Below are positions 34,925 to 42,785 of a stretch of 45,214 nt of DNA, one piece after another. The notes beneath the pieces are model-generated. The model had not been told where the DNA came from. It worked only from the letters and a program-made list of their open reading frames with translations, and ran no database searches. The translations under genes and the position numbers were made by a program. The number at the start of each line of letters is the position of its first letter. The stretch's first letter is position 1. Source of the DNA: a bacterium (GTDB lineage Bacteria > Acidobacteriota > HRBIN11 > JAKEFK01); contig JAKEFK010000185.1 in assembly GCA_022616075.1 (NCBI GenBank), positions 1 through 45,214 of the forward strand, given 5' to 3'.

Positions 34925-36775
34925 TTAGAGGTAACCAAGCGCTTCTAATTGTTCGCGAACATCACTTTCCGGTGACTGCAGATCGTACAGACGTTGTGGC
35001 AAACGGCTTTTCATCGCGCTTCTAAGATATTCCAAAACAGGCGGAGCAGTGGAGATCAAGTTGTGTTCCTCATTCGGATCAGAGCTCAAATCGTAAAGCT
35101 CTTCATATGCCGGAACCGGGTGGGTCAGTTCACGGCGATCGAAATTCCAGATGAGTTTGTAGCCATTCATCCGCACGTAATATCGCGAGCGTGACGAATC
35201 TCCGGAACCCTGCTGAAGTTCACCGAAGCTCACGCGCGGTTGAGATTCCGTTCCCTTTAAAATTGGAATCAGACTTTCGCCATCGATTTTGTTCGCCATC
35301 TTTTGACCCGTAATTTCCAGAATCGTTGGCGCCAGATCAACAAGCCTCACTTGATGTGAAATTCTTGTTTTCATTTGCGACTTTCCGGGAAACCGGATCA
35401 ATAAAGGAACAAGCACGCAGGTTTCATAAAGATATTCGCCGTGATCAAAATACCAACCGTGTTCAGTCAGGCTCTCACCATGATCAGCCGTAAAAATCAC
35501 AACTGTATTTTGATCCAACTTAAGTTCTTTTAACTTATCCATCAATAAGCCGAACTGCGAATCGGTGTATGAAATTTCCCGATCATACGCTTGTTTCACT
35601 CGTTCTACACGCGAGGGGTCGGAGAGGATTTGACGCTTGATCTCAGCCGGCTGGGAATAGTCGAATACAGCCGCGGTATCGCGATGAGAGCTGGTAACGT
35701 TGGATGGATCGATGTGGGGGCCATGCGGATCGAAATAGTGCACCATCAGGAAAAACGGCCGATTCCTTTTACCAGAAAGCCAGCTCAGGACATCGCGTGT
35801 CGTAGCTTCCGCGGGACGTTCGCGGTGTTCCAGATGGTATCCGATGACGGAACCGGTCAGTCGCACGAGCACGCGAGGAACAGTCAACTTCAAAATAGAA
35901 TCGGGAAAAATCCGGGTACAAGAAAAATCTTCTCCATAATGAGCAAACTTAGTGGACAGACCGACCGAATCATTCTTTAACGTCCAGCCGCTCACAAATG
36001 CCGCTGTTTCGTATCCGGCTTTCGCCAGAGTTTCTGGAACCGTAATCAGATTTTTGCTGAGGCGAATCCCATTCGCAGGAACGCCGTGACGATGCGGATA
36101 CAAGCCGGTCAACATCGTGACGTGCGAAGGACCTGTTAGTGGAATCGGTGAAACAGCATCTTCAAACAGGACGCTTTGCCGCGCGAGCGCATCAATGTGA
36201 GGGGTCCGAGCGGCTTGATATCCATAACAACCCAACCTGTCTCTGCGCAGTGTATCCACTGAAATCAACAAAATATTGGGCTTACCCTTTGCTGATGCAT
36301 CCTGAGTCGCGATCCTGGAACGATTCCAGAATGAGAATAAGATACAAATCAACAGGAGAAAACCTGAGAGAACTTGCCAGGGTCTGACGTTCTCAAGCAA
36401 GGAAACGCGCCGGATCAACCTGTTGAAAGACCATGTCAAAAAAGAGATAAGGAGAAGGGTTCCAACGATGCTCCAAGAGAAATGGAGCCCGGCCGTGCGC
36501 ATCACTAACGCGATCCGAAATGACAAAAACAGCGCGATGGGAATCGCTACCGCTGAACCGGACTTCATCCTTTGGTCGGACGTTAGCCGCAAAGCAATGA
36601 GGTTCCACAAGAACGTGGCGGCAGAGCAGAGCAGACCGAATCCAATGCATCCGTATACAAGAAATAATACGAACTCGAAAGGGGAGACCTTCAGCGGCTG
36701 AAGCAGTACGAAGAGCAACTCCAGTGCTATCACCAGGAAGCCTACCCAGAACGAAAGGACGATCAGCTTGCGCAT
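34925..36775 (-). CDS. Membrane-anchored alkaline-phosphatase-fold transferase/hydrolase (third copy)
   Basis: 616 residues with about four membrane segments (5-27, 35-60, 75-95, 100-120) and another near 135-150, then the domain with ISVDTLRRDRLGCYGY (171-186), IPLTGPSH (Thr214 at the nucleophile position) and TADHGESLTEHGWYFDHG. Threonine again replaces Cys/Ser, so it should be a phospho-transferase or esterase rather than a formylglycine sulfatase. It ends VREQLEALGYL, the tail shared with the proteins at 1681 and 19487. The propeller gene ends 4 bases upstream of its start, so the two form an operon. Confidence 0.9.
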   Translation of the reverse strand: MRKLIVLSFWVGFLVIALELLFVLLQPLKVSPFEFVLFLVYGCIGFGLLCSAATFLWNLIALRLTSDQRMKSGSAVAIPIALFLSFRIALVMRTAGLHFSWSIVGTLLLISFLTWSFNRLIRRVSLLENVRPWQVLSGFLLLICILFSFWNRSRIATQDASAKGKPNILLISVDTLRRDRLGCYGYQAARTPHIDALARQSVLFEDAVSPIPLTGPSHVTMLTGLYPHRHGVPANGIRLSKNLITVPETLAKAGYETAAFVSGWTLKNDSVGLSTKFAHYGEDFSCTRIFPDSILKLTVPRVLVRLTGSVIGYHLEHRERPAEATTRDVLSWLSGKRNRPFFLMVHYFDPHGPHIDPSNVTSSHRDTAAVFDYSQPAEIKRQILSDPSRVERVKQAYDREISYTDSQFGLLMDKLKELKLDQNTVVIFTADHGESLTEHGWYFDHGEYLYETCVLVPLLIRFPGKSQMKTRISHQVRLVDLAPTILEITGQKMANKIDGESLIPILKGTESQPRVSFGELQQGSGDSSRSRYYVRMNGYKLIWNFDRRELTHPVPAYEELYDLSSDPNEEHNLISTAPPVLEYLRSAMKSRLPQRLYDLQSPESDVREQLEALGYL

Positions 36776-36779
36776 GTAC

Positions 36780-38738
36780 TCATTGGATTGAGCTTACCAC
36801 CAAACTGAAAACCCCACGATCAGTGCCCGCGTAGTAGGTATCCGGATGTGCGGGATTTATTAGAAGGTTCCAGACTGCAAAAGGACCGGGACTCCTGGAA
36901 TCAAAAACCGACCAGCTTTCACCGCCATCACTTGAATGAAAGATTCCCGCTTCGCCTGCAGCGTATACATGTTGATGATTTCTTGCATCCACATCAACGA
37001 AGTTATACCAGGAATCCGGAAGTCCATTTGTCTTCCTCACCCAAGTCTGACCGGCATCTATGCTTTTGAATACAGAAGTATATGTTGCTACGTACATCGT
37101 ACTAGAATCCGAAGGATCCGGAACAATAGCACGTATCGAACTTTGATCGAGGCCGGCGCTCCGGTCGATCCAGGTTTCTCCGGCATTGCCGCTGACAAAG
37201 AGCTTGCCGCTGCCGGTTCCTGCGTAAATCTTCGAGGATTCCTTTGGATGAACGGTAATGACCCAAACATCTTTTGCTGTAAGACCGTTATTTAACAATT
37301 TCCATGATTTGCCGAGATCTTTGCTTCGCGCCACACCAAGCTGGGTCGTTCGATTGCCGGTTTTGTTAAACGGCGCCACATACAAAGTCTTTTGATCACC
37401 AGGGTCGAACGCAACGCATCGCGCGCAGCCATAATTCACTCCGGAGAAATGTTTTCCCGCCTCCCAATTTTTCCCTCCATCTTTGCTGAATACAATGGCT
37501 CCTGGTTTATCCTTTCTGGCACCGGCCGCGACAATCAAATCAGGATTGACAGGATGAACAGCAACGTCGCTGAAATAGAATGCAGAGCTCCGGCTTCTCA
37601 GAGGAAGATCCCAGGCGTGGCCTCCGTTCAGGCTAAGGTAAACTTGCTGACCGGCTACGGCTAACAAACGGTTCGGGACTTTTGGATGGACAATCAGGCG
37701 AACGACGTTTAAAGCATCAAGCTGATCGTTTCTCGTTTCCCATGAGTTTCCACGATCCTTTGAACGCGCGACTCCCGCGCCAAAACCCCCTACAAATACC
37801 AATTCCGGATGCGCGGGATGTACTGCCACAGAAAGAAAAATCGACGCAATGTAAGGGTGAGGGCTGAACCATTCCCATGTAGCCCCCTTGTCTGCGCTGC
37901 GAAGGGCTCCTTCTCCTGCTGCGTAAAGAATGTCCGGGTTTTTTGGATCCAACGCGAGACTTCTAGCAGAACACTTGCAACCTCTGGATTTCCACTGAAA
38001 TCCGCCATCCGTTGTGCGGAAAATGCCGTTCACTCCGCCGGCATAAAGTGTCCTCGTATCCTTTGGATCAATGACAAGAGCATGAGCCGGATCCGTGAGC
38101 TTCAAACCAGTGCTTGCCAAACGCCATGATTCCCCTCCATCCGTTGTCTTGTACACCTGCCTGGAGGGCATTAAGACGTACACGGTTTCCGGATGATTGG
38201 GATCCACTTCCAGTTGAGGAGTATCCACACAGCATCTTGCCTGAGTCGTTAAAGATAATCCCGAATTTTTGGCGATCCAGCTTCGCCCGCTATCTGTGCT
38301 TTTAAAGACTCCATGGTAGTAACTAATAGCGTAGAGAACCGCCGAATTCGACGGATGAAATTCAAAGTCGTAGAAGCTGTCCTCTTCAAAAGGATATTGA
38401 AAGACTTGTGTCCACGTAACTCCATCATCAAGACTCTCAAAGATGCCGTTCGCATAGTTGGCTGCAATTATGATTTCCGGCGATTTCGGATGCATTCGTA
38501 CGTTGAATTCTCCGCCAGGAATCTGCACTCTCTGCCATGTGAGTCCCTGGTCGACGCTTCGAAAGAGCCCGTCAAACTCGCTGGCAAAGATCAGCTGTTC
38601 ATTTGCAGGTGAAAAAGCAAAGGAGTGGAAGTACCCTCCATAGGGTCCGTAGGATGTCCAAAGATCCTTATCACCCCAGGCAAACTGTGAGAGCAGAAGA
38701 AGCACTAAAAACGCTGCTGACAATCGCATACGCAACAC
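36780..38738 (-). CDS. Secreted Asp-box (BNR/sortilin-like) beta-propeller protein
   Basis: 652 residues with an N-terminal signal peptide (about 1-22, LLLLSQFAWG). The mature part is a run of 13 Asp-box motifs of the form S-x-D-x-G-x-x-W (for example SVDQGLTW, STDSGRSW, TTDGGESW, SKDRGNSW, SIDAGQTW, SSDGGESW), with two variants that lack the Asp (SLNGGHAW, SGNAGETW). This is enough for about two propellers, similar to Vps10/YCF48-like folds. Proteins like this bind ligands or glycans; no catalytic residues were identified. It is the first gene of the operon with the AP-fold protein at 34925, 4 bases apart. Repeat cluster C lies just upstream of its start, between it and the Wzz-like gene. 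Confidence 0.9.
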   Translation of the reverse strand: MLRMRLSAAFLVLLLLSQFAWGDKDLWTSYGPYGGYFHSFAFSPANEQLIFASEFDGLFRSVDQGLTWQRVQIPGGEFNVRMHPKSPEIIIAANYANGIFESLDDGVTWTQVFQYPFEEDSFYDFEFHPSNSAVLYAISYYHGVFKSTDSGRSWIAKNSGLSLTTQARCCVDTPQLEVDPNHPETVYVLMPSRQVYKTTDGGESWRLASTGLKLTDPAHALVIDPKDTRTLYAGGVNGIFRTTDGGFQWKSRGCKCSARSLALDPKNPDILYAAGEGALRSADKGATWEWFSPHPYIASIFLSVAVHPAHPELVFVGGFGAGVARSKDRGNSWETRNDQLDALNVVRLIVHPKVPNRLLAVAGQQVYLSLNGGHAWDLPLRSRSSAFYFSDVAVHPVNPDLIVAAGARKDKPGAIVFSKDGGKNWEAGKHFSGVNYGCARCVAFDPGDQKTLYVAPFNKTGNRTTQLGVARSKDLGKSWKLLNNGLTAKDVWVITVHPKESSKIYAGTGSGKLFVSGNAGETWIDRSAGLDQSSIRAIVPDPSDSSTMYVATYTSVFKSIDAGQTWVRKTNGLPDSWYNFVDVDARNHQHVYAAGEAGIFHSSDGGESWSVFDSRSPGPFAVWNLLINPAHPDTYYAGTDRGVFSLVVSSIQ

Positions 38739-38746
38739 GGGGACGG

Positions 38747-38855
38747 CTACGCAGCGCGGGCATTTTGCCCCGCATTAGGGGCCGCAGGCATCCTGCCTGC
38801 AAATTCGCGGACTTGAAGTCCGCGGCCCGTAATGCAGGCTGAAAGCCTGCGCTCC
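38747..38855. repeat. Family C hairpin cluster in a divergent promoter region
   Basis: Four hairpins in a row: GCGGGCATTTTGCCCCGC (imperfect, about 38756-38772), GCAGGCATCCTGCCTGC (38784-38800), CGCGGACTTGAAGTCCGCG (38806-38824), and GCAGGCTGAAAGCCTGC (38834-38850). Stems differ, but the loop-side words (ATTTTGCC, CTGAAAGCC) match those of family A. The cluster lies between the propeller gene (minus) and the Wzz-like gene (plus). Confidence 0.88.
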
Positions 38856-38928
38856 GTTTGACCCAGGATTTTTTCTTTGCTCTCAAATTCTACCATGCCG
38901 GCGCGTGCTCTATCCGAATTCTGTTAAA

Positions 38929-39765
38929 ATGACGACTATGCAGACAGGTTTTCGCGAAGAAGAATCGGCGTTATATGAAATTCTTCATCCCCTGGTGATT
39001 CGATGGAAACTCATCGCAGGTGGTGTACTTACTGGAATTATACTGGCTGGAGTTGTAAGCTCTTTTCTGCCAAAGCAATATGAAACCTCTCTTCTTCTGA
39101 ACATTGGATTGGCTGTAGAAAAGATTCTGGAAGATCCATACACTGTCGCCAAAGTCATTAATAGCGAAGCTTTTCAACAAACGATTGCCGGCAAAGTTGG
39201 CTTGAACGTTTCCTCAAAGCGTTTGTCAAAAATGATCGAAGCAGAAACGGACTCCATCAGAGTCTCCCCCTGGGTCAGCGTCCGAATCAGAGCGAACAGT
39301 CCTCAGGAGACTGTGCGGCTTGCAAATGCAATCGCTGATGGGATCATACTGCGACATTCGAAGTCTTTCGAAGAAAAGATGAAGGGTTATAAGGATTACA
39401 AAAACGAGCTGCAAGAGAGTATTGCTCAATTCACTGAGGAAGCGCAAACTCTCAGAAAGAATTTGGATGCCTACCGGTCCGGTACCAAACCTGACGTTTC
39501 AACTGAGATCCTGCTTCAAACCAGGCTCAGTGAGAAAGAGAATCAAGCCATTGTGTTCAAGCGTGAATTGCGAGACATTTCGTCTTACATGGCGAAGGTA
39601 CACAGTCGAGAAACCTCCGTTGTTGCCGCGCCGATGCTTCCCGAGGCGCCGGTGAGCCCGAAAATGAAATTGAATCTGCTCATTGCTGCTGTGACTAGCC
39701 TATTCATAATGATTTCCTTCGTTTTATTCAGGGAGCAGTACAGGAAGAGTTCACTCGGCATTTGA
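38929..39765 (+). CDS. Wzz-like polysaccharide chain-length / co-polymerase protein
   Basis: About 278 residues. It has the PCP layout: an N-terminal membrane segment (about 27-47, KLIAGGVLTGIILAGV), a long periplasmic helical region with QETVRLANAIADGI and coiled-coil-like stretches (about 135-180), a proline-rich APMLPEAPVSP, and a C-terminal membrane segment. No tyrosine kinase domain is attached. Such proteins set glycan chain length with the Wzy polymerase. The ATG at 38929 is preferred; a GTG at 38905 and an ATG at 38938 are possible, and none has a clear ribosome site. The stop overlaps the TTG start of the next gene (TTGA). Confidence 0.88.
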   Translation: MTTMQTGFREEESALYEILHPLVIRWKLIAGGVLTGIILAGVVSSFLPKQYETSLLLNIGLAVEKILEDPYTVAKVINSEAFQQTIAGKVGLNVSSKRLSKMIEAETDSIRVSPWVSVRIRANSPQETVRLANAIADGIILRHSKSFEEKMKGYKDYKNELQESIAQFTEEAQTLRKNLDAYRSGTKPDVSTEILLQTRLSEKENQAIVFKRELRDISSYMAKVHSRETSVVAAPMLPEAPVSPKMKLNLLIAAVTSLFIMISFVLFREQYRKSSLGI

Positions 39766-42700
39766 AAATGGCATTGCTGGTCCTGCTTGGAAGCGGTTTC
39801 TTCCTGGCATCGGTAGCGATGCTGGATCAAACAATTCTGCAGCTTGTTCTGATGCTGCTTTTTGTTAGCGCCGGCTTCCTGGTGCGCTACAGACTGTTTA
39901 CAGCTTACCTTGTTTTTATTTTCTTGTATCCACTGTTACCCTCACAGTTTCAGTACCTTTTCAAGCTTGATCTTGTTGAATTCCTTTTTCTTTCTCTGGC
40001 TTTCTGGTGGGCCTTTCAACGAATACGTTCACAGCGCTGGCGGCTTCCGGATCATCCGCTGAATCCGCTTCTTTCGTTGTTCTTATTGGTCAGCGCTATT
40101 TCCGTGGTTCTCGCTCTGATAAGCGGCCATTTTGTGTTGTCAGAAGTCTTTCTTCTGAAACTCAAGGATAACTGGAATATTTTTCGCGTTAATCCTTACT
40201 CCGATCTCGCTCCTTTGCACAGTCTGATCTACATGATGGAAGGAATGCTCTTTTTCTACATCACGATTGATGCGCTGGATACTTCAGAAAAAATTCAAAG
40301 AGCGGCCCGGATCATATTCTATTCTGCCGTTCTGGTATCGGTTCTAGGCATTCTTCAATACGCATTCAGATTCCAGTTGCTTGAATACTGGATCAAAGTG
40401 AATCCGAAAATTGTCCGCATTAATTCGACCTTTAGTGATCCCAATTCTCTTGCGACTTATCTCGCTACGATCGTTTGTTTTGCTGCGTTTGCGTATTGCT
40501 CCAGTCCTGTGGAGCGCGGACGTCCCGTCCACAATGCAGGCGGGACGCCTGCATTCCATAGATTTTCGAAGGAAGCTCTCCTTCACATCGTGCTGGTGGC
40601 CGTCGTTTTTCTGGCGCTGGTCTTTACTGTCTCTAGAGCCGGGATAGGCGCCGCTTTCCTTGCGCTATTTCTCCTTCCCGCGTTACTGAGGTGGGCCGGT
40701 ATCGATGGATCGAAATATTTGCGTGGCCCAACCGCGTGGTTAGTGAAGCGTGGAGCGTACGTGTTAATGAGTGGGTTCGTGTTACTCGTGTTCACGGCGT
40801 TCGTTATCAATTATCAAAATCCAAAACCTGTTTCTCTCTTTCAAGTTGTGATGTACACATTCAACCCACAGATCACTTTCGACCGGATGTTGCAAGGAAG
40901 GATTACATTCTGGAAAGCTGCAATTGATCTATTTCGAGACTATCCGGTGTTTGGGTGCGGGGCGGGTGCGTTTACAAATGCATTGCGAAATGCTCCTTAT
41001 TTTCAAACACAGCCGGAGAATGCACATAACTATTTTCTACAAATTCTTTCGGAAATCGGCCTTCCCGGTCTTATTTTATTCTGCGCGATACTGATACAAA
41101 TCCTGCGTTACGCAATAAAAAAACTTCGCGCTTCGGATGTCCTGGATTTCCCGTTGATTTTTGGTTTGTTTGCTGGATTGATCGCATTTCTTCTAACCTG
41201 TTTTACGGGCCATCCACTGCTTCTTCTTAAGCTGCAGTTTGTTTTCTGGGGTTTTATCGGACCGCTGGTGATTCAACCCGGCTCAACACAACCGGTGCCT
41301 AGATTCTCTTGGGGCACACGGATTTTTATTTGCACAATCATCTTGGTGGCTGCTTTTCAGATTCGCTCAACACTTCAATCACGCAGAATCCCGGTTTATG
41401 AACACGGTTATCATGAATGGGAAAAGGATCAAGAAGGGAATAATTTTCGTTGGACAGGACGTGCGGCGATTTCAAAAATGGAGGTTCGTGGAGCAGTGCT
41501 TTCCATTTCTCTTCGCCAGCTCAACCCTGAAGCCGTGAAGAAATCAGCTGCCGTGAAAATATTCGTGAATAACGAGCTCGTCGATAATCTACATTTGTCA
41601 AGTTTTGAATGGAAAGAATTCAAATACTACTTACCTCATTTGATGAAAGGTAAATACGCTGTTTTACGGATCGAACCGGAAATCTGGTTTGTTCCTGATA
41701 AGCGTGAGTTGGGGATCGCAGTCGGTAATCTTGCTTGGATGTGCTCGCTTTCTGATCCGATCGGAGTTCATGAATTGGAGCAGGAAGGTACGGAAAGCCT
41801 TTACTGGACGCGGGGGCAGGCTTCGTTCCCGCTGCAGATTTCCGGAGAGATGATTTCCTTTCAGCTTTTGGCAAATCCGTCAGTTGAAAAGGAACCTGTA
41901 GAGGCCCTTTTTTACTGGAACGATACTTCCATTAAACGGATGATTTTGACCCGGGCACAATGGCAAAATGTCTCTGTGGGTATTCCTGAAGGCGAACGGG
42001 AGGGCATTTTCACAATCCGCGTTTTACGGACTACAAATCCAAAAAGAATGAGATTGGGCGCCGACGCTCGAGACCTGGGTGTTCGATTGAGCTGGCCTTT
42101 GCAATCCGGAGGTAAACCGGTCATTCTGCAAGAGAATCCAACCGGTCTACTGACGCACGCCGAGATCTACGGTATTAGTAACAACAGAAATCATCCGTTC
42201 CAGTTGGTTTCTTATCCTATCCAATCATCCAGCTCAAAAATGCAGATACGAAGTTGCGGAGTTGTGCTGCGGCCCGAACCAGCCTTGCTTGATTCTGTTT
42301 CTCCACGAGAAGGGAATTGGATTCGTATTTTTCCGAAATCAGGAGCCCCGAAGCACGTAAACGTTTCGATTCATGTGATAAAAAACGTTCACCTTCCTCC
42401 TGGACCGGTTGTGATCCGCATGACTGCAATGGGGAACATTGCAGCGGGCGAGGTACCGGTGGCCAGTTTGCGCATCAATGATCGCGAAGTCGCAAGACAA
42501 CCGGTTCCTTATGAGGATTGGAAGGACTACTATTTTTCTGTTTTATGGCCAAAGAAAGGGAAGAGATTGACCCTTGAATTCGTGAACGATTATTATGAGG
42601 CTCGTCAATGGATGGACAGAAATCTCATCATTAAAGAAATTGTTGCTGCAGCAGCGAAGCAGGAACCACGCGAGTTGAAGCCAGGCTGGCAATTGTTGCC

Positions 42701-42785
42701 GGGCTGGGTTCTGCTTGCTGAACCTGTGGGGATGAATCTTCCGTTTTCTCCTCTAGACAATTGCTATAGCATTTCGTCAAAATGA
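39762..42785 (+). CDS. O-antigen ligase/polymerase-like protein (WaaL/Wzy family) with a long extra C-terminal region
   Basis: 1007 residues, more than twice the usual 400-450 for the family. Residues about 1-530 hold about 12 membrane segments and the conserved region ENAHNYFLQILSEIGLPG (Wzy_C, PF04932-like). Residues 540-1007 are soluble, beta-rich and probably periplasmic; HVPIP-like segments such as VKIFVNNELVDNLHL suggest carbohydrate-binding-module-like domains, but no match is certain. It joins lipid-linked glycan units or attaches them to a lipid. TTG at 39762 overlaps the upstream stop; an ATG at 39768 is the alternative. A family B element (40509-40557) is read in frame in a loop as ERGRPVHNAGGTPAF. 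The stop overlaps the Wzx start by 4 nt. Confidence 0.87.
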   Translation: MKMALLVLLGSGFFLASVAMLDQTILQLVLMLLFVSAGFLVRYRLFTAYLVFIFLYPLLPSQFQYLFKLDLVEFLFLSLAFWWAFQRIRSQRWRLPDHPLNPLLSLFLLVSAISVVLALISGHFVLSEVFLLKLKDNWNIFRVNPYSDLAPLHSLIYMMEGMLFFYITIDALDTSEKIQRAARIIFYSAVLVSVLGILQYAFRFQLLEYWIKVNPKIVRINSTFSDPNSLATYLATIVCFAAFAYCSSPVERGRPVHNAGGTPAFHRFSKEALLHIVLVAVVFLALVFTVSRAGIGAAFLALFLLPALLRWAGIDGSKYLRGPTAWLVKRGAYVLMSGFVLLVFTAFVINYQNPKPVSLFQVVMYTFNPQITFDRMLQGRITFWKAAIDLFRDYPVFGCGAGAFTNALRNAPYFQTQPENAHNYFLQILSEIGLPGLILFCAILIQILRYAIKKLRASDVLDFPLIFGLFAGLIAFLLTCFTGHPLLLLKLQFVFWGFIGPLVIQPGSTQPVPRFSWGTRIFICTIILVAAFQIRSTLQSRRIPVYEHGYHEWEKDQEGNNFRWTGRAAISKMEVRGAVLSISLRQLNPEAVKKSAAVKIFVNNELVDNLHLSSFEWKEFKYYLPHLMKGKYAVLRIEPEIWFVPDKRELGIAVGNLAWMCSLSDPIGVHELEQEGTESLYWTRGQASFPLQISGEMISFQLLANPSVEKEPVEALFYWNDTSIKRMILTRAQWQNVSVGIPEGEREGIFTIRVLRTTNPKRMRLGADARDLGVRLSWPLQSGGKPVILQENPTGLLTHAEIYGISNNRNHPFQLVSYPIQSSSSKMQIRSCGVVLRPEPALLDSVSPREGNWIRIFPKSGAPKHVNVSIHVIKNVHLPPGPVVIRMTAMGNIAAGEVPVASLRINDREVARQPVPYEDWKDYYFSVLWPKKGKRLTLEFVNDYYEARQWMDRNLIIKEIVAAAAKQEPRELKPGWQLLPGWVLLAEPVGMNLPFSPLDNCYSISSK
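40509..40557. repeat. Family B-like repeat inside the Wzy-like gene (B6)
   Basis: The segment GTGGAGCGCGGACGTCCCGTC ends near GGCGGGACGCCTGCATTCC, a variant of family B. The host frame is open and reads AGGTPAFH. It lies between membrane segments, as the other intragenic copies do. Confidence 0.82.
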
